64,000 nucleotides of DNA from Apiotrichum sp. Y4204 (taxonomy: Eukaryota; Basidiomycota; Tremellomycetes; Trichosporonales; Trichosporonaceae): the NCBI GenBank assembly GCA_025531455.1, contig JAMYHL010000027.1, forward strand, positions 186,001-250,000, in the 5' to 3' direction. The notes beneath the pieces were generated by a model. The model did no database searches. It saw only the letters and a program-made list of their open reading frames with translations, and was not told the origin of the DNA. Position numbers and translations under genes: made by a program. Shown piece by piece: positions 58,404-64,000 of the stretch (position 1 is the stretch's first letter; the number at the start of each line of letters is the position of its first letter).

Positions 58404-59378
58404 CATTCGAAGGTGTCGGGGGATTGAAGTCGGACAAGGTCAAACTCATATGTTTTGTACATCGCACTACTGTATACTTAGTATTGAGTAGATTTAATAT
58501 TTCACTTACAGTTCCGTGTCGTGGCGTGCTTCCTCCCGAACCTGGAACCTCCAGTATGTATTGTGGGCAGATTGGGATCTCCCTCACAGACTAACAGCCC
58601 GATAGCTTTTATTGATTCTATTCTTTGCAACTCATTGCGTGATTGCGTGGAGACTCAAAGATTGACGGCTTCTGAGCTGATCATAGGCCAGGCATGGGGG
58701 GGAAGACTGTGGATGACTGTGGTACTGTGTACTGAGGATGATTGTCGTTCTGCGTCCAAGCCTGCACGCGCTGCTGCACGACTGAAACGCTGATGTGCCA
58801 AGCTGTGAAGCGCTGATCTTTTTTAGATAAAACCCGATCGCTCAGCACGCCCAGCGCGCCCCCGGACTAGACGCGCACGCGCCTTCCTTACTTGCTTCTT
58901 TGGATCTGGAGCTAAATTAGCACATACCACGCTTACAGTCGCGACCACATCCTTTGAAGTGAACCAGGAGGAAGGGCACGGAGGAAGACGCGAGCAATGC
59001 AAGGGCTCGCAGCAGGTCCTCAGTCATCCCGCCTGAGCTCCGCGGTCAGTAGATTGGGAACGGCCCAGACTCCTTGGGTGGTTCACCAGGTCACCAGCTC
59101 ACCAGCATACCGGTGTACTGTACAGTAGGCTGCCGTATGCAGAATAGATATATATCTGTTGTGACAACTTCTCATCTTTCCTCATCCCCTCATCTTTTCA
59201 CTCTTCTCCTTTTTCCTCACGCACTCTGCCCTCACTTCTTCTTCACCGTCCTCTTCTGCACGTCGCTTCCAACCTTCGAGAACTACAGGCCTACAGGAGT
59301 CACACAGCCGCCCTCTAGCAAGCACACATCCCCATAGATTAGCAGACAGACACTCTCTTATACACCTTCAATCCCACC
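58404..59378. promoter_or_regulatory. promoter region of first secreted-protein gene
   Basis: No gene. A palindromic agatatatatct (59147-59158) lies about 225 bp before the ATG, followed by a strongly C/T-rich leader. Confidence 0.5.
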
Positions 59379-59998
59379 ATGCGCACCCTCGCTCTTCTCA
59401 CCCTCATACTCAGCTTTGTCGCCGTCTCCCTGGCCCTAGTTTTGGAATCCGAAATCCGCGACGCACTTCAAGCCATGGCACAGGCGGCCAATGATGGCTT
59501 CCATAGCGCCGAGCGCATGAACGAGGTCAACGTTCTCCGCACTCTCCAGGAGGAGGGCCCCAACGCTGTGAGTCTTTCTTGGCTTGCTCTGTATTGTGGC
59601 TCATTGCTCACTAGTAGGAAGTCATGAGGGTTCTCGCTCAGCTCACGGCTGACGCCATCCGCCTCAGGGACACTCTTGATGCGGCCGGCAACAAGTTTAC
59701 TGTCACCGAGAGTCACCTCATTGTGGAGGAGTACGGCTCGTTTTCCGATTCTCAAACGTCGTTTATCAACGCTTTGGTCGAGAAGGCGACCCTCCTTGAC
59801 AAGGTCGTTCACATCGGCCCGTCGTTTCCCCCTCGGTTTACCAGCCTCCGCCTAGCGATCGACGAGCTGTCACAGGTGCTCGTTCATTACCTTGTGCCTT
59901 TTGCCGAAAAGTCGATTAACGAAGGAAAGCAGGCCATGCTTTCGGGTCTCGACATTGCGATCAAAATGTACACGCCCATTGTCCAGCTGACCCAATGA
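59379..59998 (+). CDS. small secreted helical protein, HsbA-like (paralogue A)
   Basis: Exons 59379-59567 and 59618-59998; 189 aa. Signal peptide MRTLALLTLILSFVAVSLA. The mature part is about 170 residues of amphipathic helices with no Cys, which resembles hydrophobic-surface-binding protein A (HsbA) and related cell-wall proteins. The homology call is tentative. The acceptor is ctagtag at 59617; the earlier AG at 59614 would bring a stop. Its paralogue starts 1.6 kb downstream; both share VEKATLLDKV/IEKASIIDSL and LDIAIKMYTPIVQ/IDIAISKYTPVIE motifs and an intron at the same place. Confidence 0.75.
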
Positions 59999-61600
59999 GC
60001 CTTTTCTAAATCAACCGAAGCCCGTTCCAACATGGCCGAGTCGTCAAAGCCGGAGACACCGTTCATAGTTCATACCAGAGGACGTCGTAGTTAACTTGTT
60101 GGATGAGCAGAGACTGTCCTTTCTTTATAGCACAGTGAGCAGAGCACCGCGACAGCTCTCTGTCGAGATATCCCCTAAGCGCGAGAGCCCCCCTAAGCGC
60201 GAGAGCCCCCCTAAGCGCGAGAGCTGAACCTAACACTGTGGCGCTGTCGAGCATAACGTTGAACATTGTCATTTACGGTACACAGAGCACAAAGTAATTG
60301 CGGCACTGTCCGCTGCTCGCTCACTCCTAAACAGTACAGTAGCTCAACTTGCTCTGGCAATCAGGCTATCAGGCGATCAGGGATCAGGAAATGTCTCTTG
60401 ATTCCGAGAAACCAATTATTAGTGGCCTTAGTGGCCTAGGTGACAGTTTGAGATTTCACTAAAACTGACTAGTTTAGACTACTTGGGCCAGTCAGACCAG
60501 CACTAGCCTACCGAGAACCGATCTGCCTCAGCGATCCCACCAAGAGCCTACTAGTTTGATAACAGTAACCATGGCTGCAAGACACGTAAGGCGCCCTTCC
60601 CAACGTGCAGATCCAGATCATCTGTGTGGCCTTGTCGGAAAACCTAGACTCGAGGCCTCGAGGATTCGAGGATTTGACAGCAGAGCAATAACAGGCCGCG
60701 GTCGCTCCATGCTGCCCGTGGCCCGCGAGGCGAGGTGAACACCCTTTTTCTGTAGCACCGACGATCAGAAGGATCGATAGATGGCGCGACAGACATACTG
60801 TAATCGAGTCTGATGCATCTGATGGCTGCTAAGAAGCATCATGCACTAGGTCCAGGCCGTCCAGGGCGACTGGCCTCCTTTTTTTCGATCTTCGATCAGT
60901 TGCACCAGCGCTTGGGAATCTGTCGAGCTGTCGATGTGGGGAGCTGTGCCACAGCTCCGTCAACAAGCGGCCGCCTACGTCCACTGAACGTTCACGACAC
61001 TGACGACGCGCCGCGCCTGAACCCTGGATCTTGGACGCGTCTCAGATCAAACCGATCGGCTGGCTCGCCCTGACTACGGGAAAGTGTGCTTCTCGCTCTT
61101 GCTTCTTTGATCTTGAATCTAAATTGCGATCCTTGACATGTCGTTCGGTCATCACACAAACTTGTCCGGCTTGCTCTTGGTGAAAACAGAGAAGACCTGC
61201 AGCTCTGCAGATGCCGCAGGAAAGACCCCAAGGCCCGTGTCATTTCCGTTCTCAGCTTATCAGTTTATCAGCTCTGTCGGCCCTTAGCGTCAAGCCGGCA
61301 GGCAGAGGTCAGCAATCAGCGTCCAGGTTTCCTCACAACACAGAGTGCTGAACATAATATATTGGGCACGGCTTGTTGACTTTTCCCCAACTTCCTCATC
61401 TTCTCAATCCTTCACCTTTCCATTTCCTCCTTGCTAATTTTCTCCTCGTGCAATCTCCCATTTCTCACGCTGTCACACTGCGTCCGATCGCCATTGTAGT
61501 CGCCATTGTAGTCGCCCCAAAAGCTCCAACACTTCCCTCGACAGACACTTCCCTCGTCCGACCCTTCCCTCATACACCCTCGAGCCACCCATAATTCACC
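59999..61600. promoter_or_regulatory. spacer between the two secreted-protein paralogues
   Basis: No gene. Contains an 18-bp tandem repeat (60172-60224). A TATA-like aacataatatattggg near 61351-61366 lies about 240 bp before paralogue B, followed by a C/T-rich leader as in paralogue A. Confidence 0.5.
60172..60224. repeat. 18-bp tandem repeat, 2.9 copies
   Basis: Unit cccctaagcgcgagagcc, two full copies and a 17-base third copy, no mismatches. It lies 174 bp after the stop of paralogue A, in non-coding DNA. Confidence 0.9.
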
Positions 61601-62226
61601 ATGCGCGTTATTTTTTTCCTCGCCGTTGTCATGAGCCTTGTGACGGTCACTCTAGCCATCACTCCCGCTGAAAATATCGAAAGGGTCTTCCAGAGGATGC
61701 TCACCGTGGCGGCCGATAAAGTTCTCCCTACCGCCAAGGACATTGACGCCATGAGCGCGGGTCTCGCCATTATTGGTGAAGGTCCCTACCCTGTATGTCC
61801 TCCTTCATATCGCCTAGTGTGTAAGAGCTAATGTGCCAGGTCGTCGCTCGGGGTCTTGGTGAACTTATCGCCGATTGCGACACCATCGCGGAGATCATCG
61901 AAGACATCCTCACAGAGCCTCTAATTATCCTCAACATCGACGAGAGCGAAGCCATCGTTGCCTCCTACTACAATACCGCTTCCTTTGTCCTTCCCGTGAT
62001 CAACACTTTGATCGAGAAGGCCTCGATAATCGATTCGCTCGTTACTGTTGGTGGGCAGATTCGCCCTCAACTCGCACACCTCCGCCAGGCCATTGTCGAC
62101 ATGTCGCAAGACCTCATTGGCGTCTTCGAACCTCCTTCCGTGGACCCCCTCAACAACGTAAAGGAGGCTCTCGTCTCGGCCATCGACATTGCCATTTCCA
62201 AGTACACCCCCGTCATCGAAGTGTGA
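61601..62226 (+). CDS. small secreted helical protein, HsbA-like (paralogue B)
   Basis: Exons 61601-61792 and 61840-62226; 192 aa. Signal peptide MRVIFFLAVVMSLVTVTLA. The mature protein has the same length and helix spacing as paralogue A and no Cys, but identity is low, roughly a quarter by eye. The intron falls after the matching EGPYP/EGPNA position. It is more acidic than A (IADCDTIAEIIEDIL). Probably secreted to the wall or medium; a role in binding hydrophobic surfaces is only inferred from the HsbA-like look. The duplication looks old, since only the fold pattern, intron and promoter layout are kept. Confidence 0.75.
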
Positions 62227-64000
62227 GGCACCCTTCAACCCATTGAGGTAGTGTTTTCCACCATAGCACGACTGTAGTTGACTGTGTTATGAAGCGTTGA
62301 ATCCCACGTCGGACATTGGTTTGTTTTCATCAACTGCCACTTGAGCTCACGTTTCCTTCTGCAGATGTGTTCAACACTTGGCTCGTCGCTTTCACCTGCG
62401 ATGCGCCCCCTGCAGTGCTGCTGTCAACTAAGTAAAAATTACAGACCAACAGATGTTGATGTTAATAACATCACGAGCGGCCGTGGTAAAGCGTTTGAAC
62501 TGCAAGTGCAGGCTCTAAGTCCCAAGTGGAACACAGACTGCGAAGTGCGTAATGACTTGAATATCCCACCACAGCCGGAAAGCTCCATTCCATCAATGAC
62601 ATACCGCAGCCTTCCTGCTCTCCCAGATGGTGGTCGCCGCTGAACCGCTGATCAGTGATGGCATTTGATTCGAGCAATCCCACAGGCCACAGGGCGGGGC
62701 CAGCAGTGGGGATAGGCAGTGTCCGCTCCTCGCCCGGCAGTGATTCCAGGGATCTAGCATATGTCCGGCGACCTGCTGATCGCTGATCCGCTAACGCTTT
62801 CAAGATCTTAACGTGGTCCTGGAATCCCCCAATCCTGGATTCTCGGAACTGCCGAAATTCATATACCATGGAGCAAGCGGGTAATATCACGAGATGGCCC
62901 GCTGAGGTGTACTTGCCCCCAGGTCACAGGAGCATCGTCTGTCAGCTTGTGGTGATGTAGTCTCCACCATCTTCAACCTTCCCATCGATCGTCGATCAGT
63001 CAATACTCACTACCAGTGATCCCTCGGCTCTAATTCACTGCCTCGGGATCGACAGGGACCAGGAACATGACTGTTAGTGTCGTTGTTCACTTGGCATTGA
63101 GCATTTGCCGTAGCCCTGATGTTCGCGTTAGGCTTCAAGAGCGCTGCTGTAATGCTGTGTCATGAGCTGAGGACATTGGTGTGCAGTGGACTGTCTTACT
63201 CCTTCGGCCCTCACGGCCTTCGTCGATCTAGTCTAACGCTTGGGAAGGTTCAGAGTACGTACCGTAGTCTGCATCTTCAAGATCGTCATGGGGCTGTTCC
63301 GACGTGCGGACTCGGAATGATCTGCGGATCTGCGAAAGGTGAACTGAAAGGAGGAGGGACAGCAGTGAGGTACAAGGCATGTAACCTAACATCCGCCCCC
63401 GGGCTCCTGTTTCTTCGGTGCTCTGTCTCTGAGACAAACGTTTCTGGCAACTCTGTGCACGTTCACAGGTTACTCGTCAGTCTCAGTCTGCAGAAGGGCA
63501 TGCAGCACAGCTCTACGGCTACCGAGCTGTGGTCAAGTCAAGGCAGAAGTCGGCCGATCTCAGGGCTACACCCAATCGGCGGTGGAGCGTGATCATGTCG
63601 GGGCGCCACGGGCGCCATGTCACTTCATCCCACTTTGTTTCCCGCTCTGCACGGACCTTCCGGACAGTTTTGAGATCTTCGGTTACGGGTTGGCGGCAGT
63701 GTGGCACCCCACCTGGTGGAAACAACCCACCAGTTAAGCGCCACCGTGCCGAAAACCGAGCCCCGCGGCTGGGACATTCATCTGAGCTGTGTTTGCCTGG
63801 CTTGTGTCTTGTGCCGCTCCCAGAGTCCGGATCTACCGGATCAACCATCTACGGCATTATGGAAAGGGCAGCAGGCCATAGCCCGCCCCACGTTATCGAA
63901 GCATCGAAGGAAGGGATCGGAACCCAGCCATGAATGGAAGCGGCCATGGCCGTCTTCCATTCCGCGGATCCGGTTCTCATCCCGATCAGGAACAGAACAT
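62227..64000. other. right-end region without a supported gene
   Basis: Short open frames on both strands (for example 63119-63592 and 63529-63933, both +) have translations without domain signatures, signal peptides or convincing splice joins. I see no repeats, tRNA or transposon features. It may be promoter sequence of a gene beyond the window. Confidence 0.4.

Noticed and set aside
60033..60090. Possible tRNA: atggccgagtcgtcaaag resembles a Ser/Leu tRNA start
   Set aside because: The A box has a mismatch, and no B box or acceptor-stem partner follows.
63119..63933. Open frames at the right end as a possible gene
   Set aside because: Translations show no domain, signal peptide or motif continuity, and no splice joins improve them.

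Overview
The window is a gene-dense piece of a nuclear genome from a basidiomycete fungus, most likely a Tremellomycete and possibly Trichosporonales. This is an inference from three things. Introns are very numerous and very short (mostly 32-60 nt), with CTAAC or CTGAC branch sites 5-15 nt before the acceptor. Coding DNA is GC-rich. The gene set is fungal: an exomer CHS5, a KAR5 karyogamy gene, UGO1, GEM1, DCR2 and a Zn2Cys6 regulator. I found no rRNA, tRNA, CRISPR array, transposon or virus-like gene. I rebuilt the gene models by hand, joining exons so that the reading frame and the family motifs are both kept. Exon coordinates are in each entry.

Layout, left to right: 3' part of an auxin-efflux-carrier-like transporter (+); bHLH-zipper regulator (-); mitochondrial ABC1/ADCK1-type kinase-like protein (+); MPDU1 dolichol-sugar utilisation protein (+); a disordered Pro/Ser repeat protein (+); SLMAP/Far10-like FHA tail-anchored protein (+); two-RRM SR protein (-); DHHC palmitoyltransferase (+); KAR5 (+); DCR2-like phosphatase (+); CHS5 (-); CHD1 (+); a regulator with two zinc clusters (+); a His-rich protein (-); an intronless saccharopine-dehydrogenase-like oxidoreductase (+); a GH13 alpha-glucosidase (-); a UshA-like 5'-nucleotidase (+); UGO1 (-); GEM1 (+); an SMP/C2 lipid-transfer-like protein (-); an F-box-like protein (+); and two related small secreted proteins (+), followed by about 1.8 kb with no gene that I can support.

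Most genes are unrelated housekeeping functions, as usual in fungi. One local grouping makes functional sense. UGO1 and GEM1, both mitochondrial outer-membrane morphology proteins, are divergently transcribed from one 0.94-kb spacer, and GEM1 converges on an SMP/C2 protein of the class that works at ER contact sites.

The most unusual points are two microexons (8 and 7 nt) in the alpha-glucosidase gene, each encoding part of a conserved GH13 motif. Others are a 340-nt repeat-bearing intron that splits the invariant SWQDLKD motif of the SR protein, tandem zinc clusters in one transcription factor, and several introns whose length is a multiple of three and that can be read through at membrane-proximal sites.
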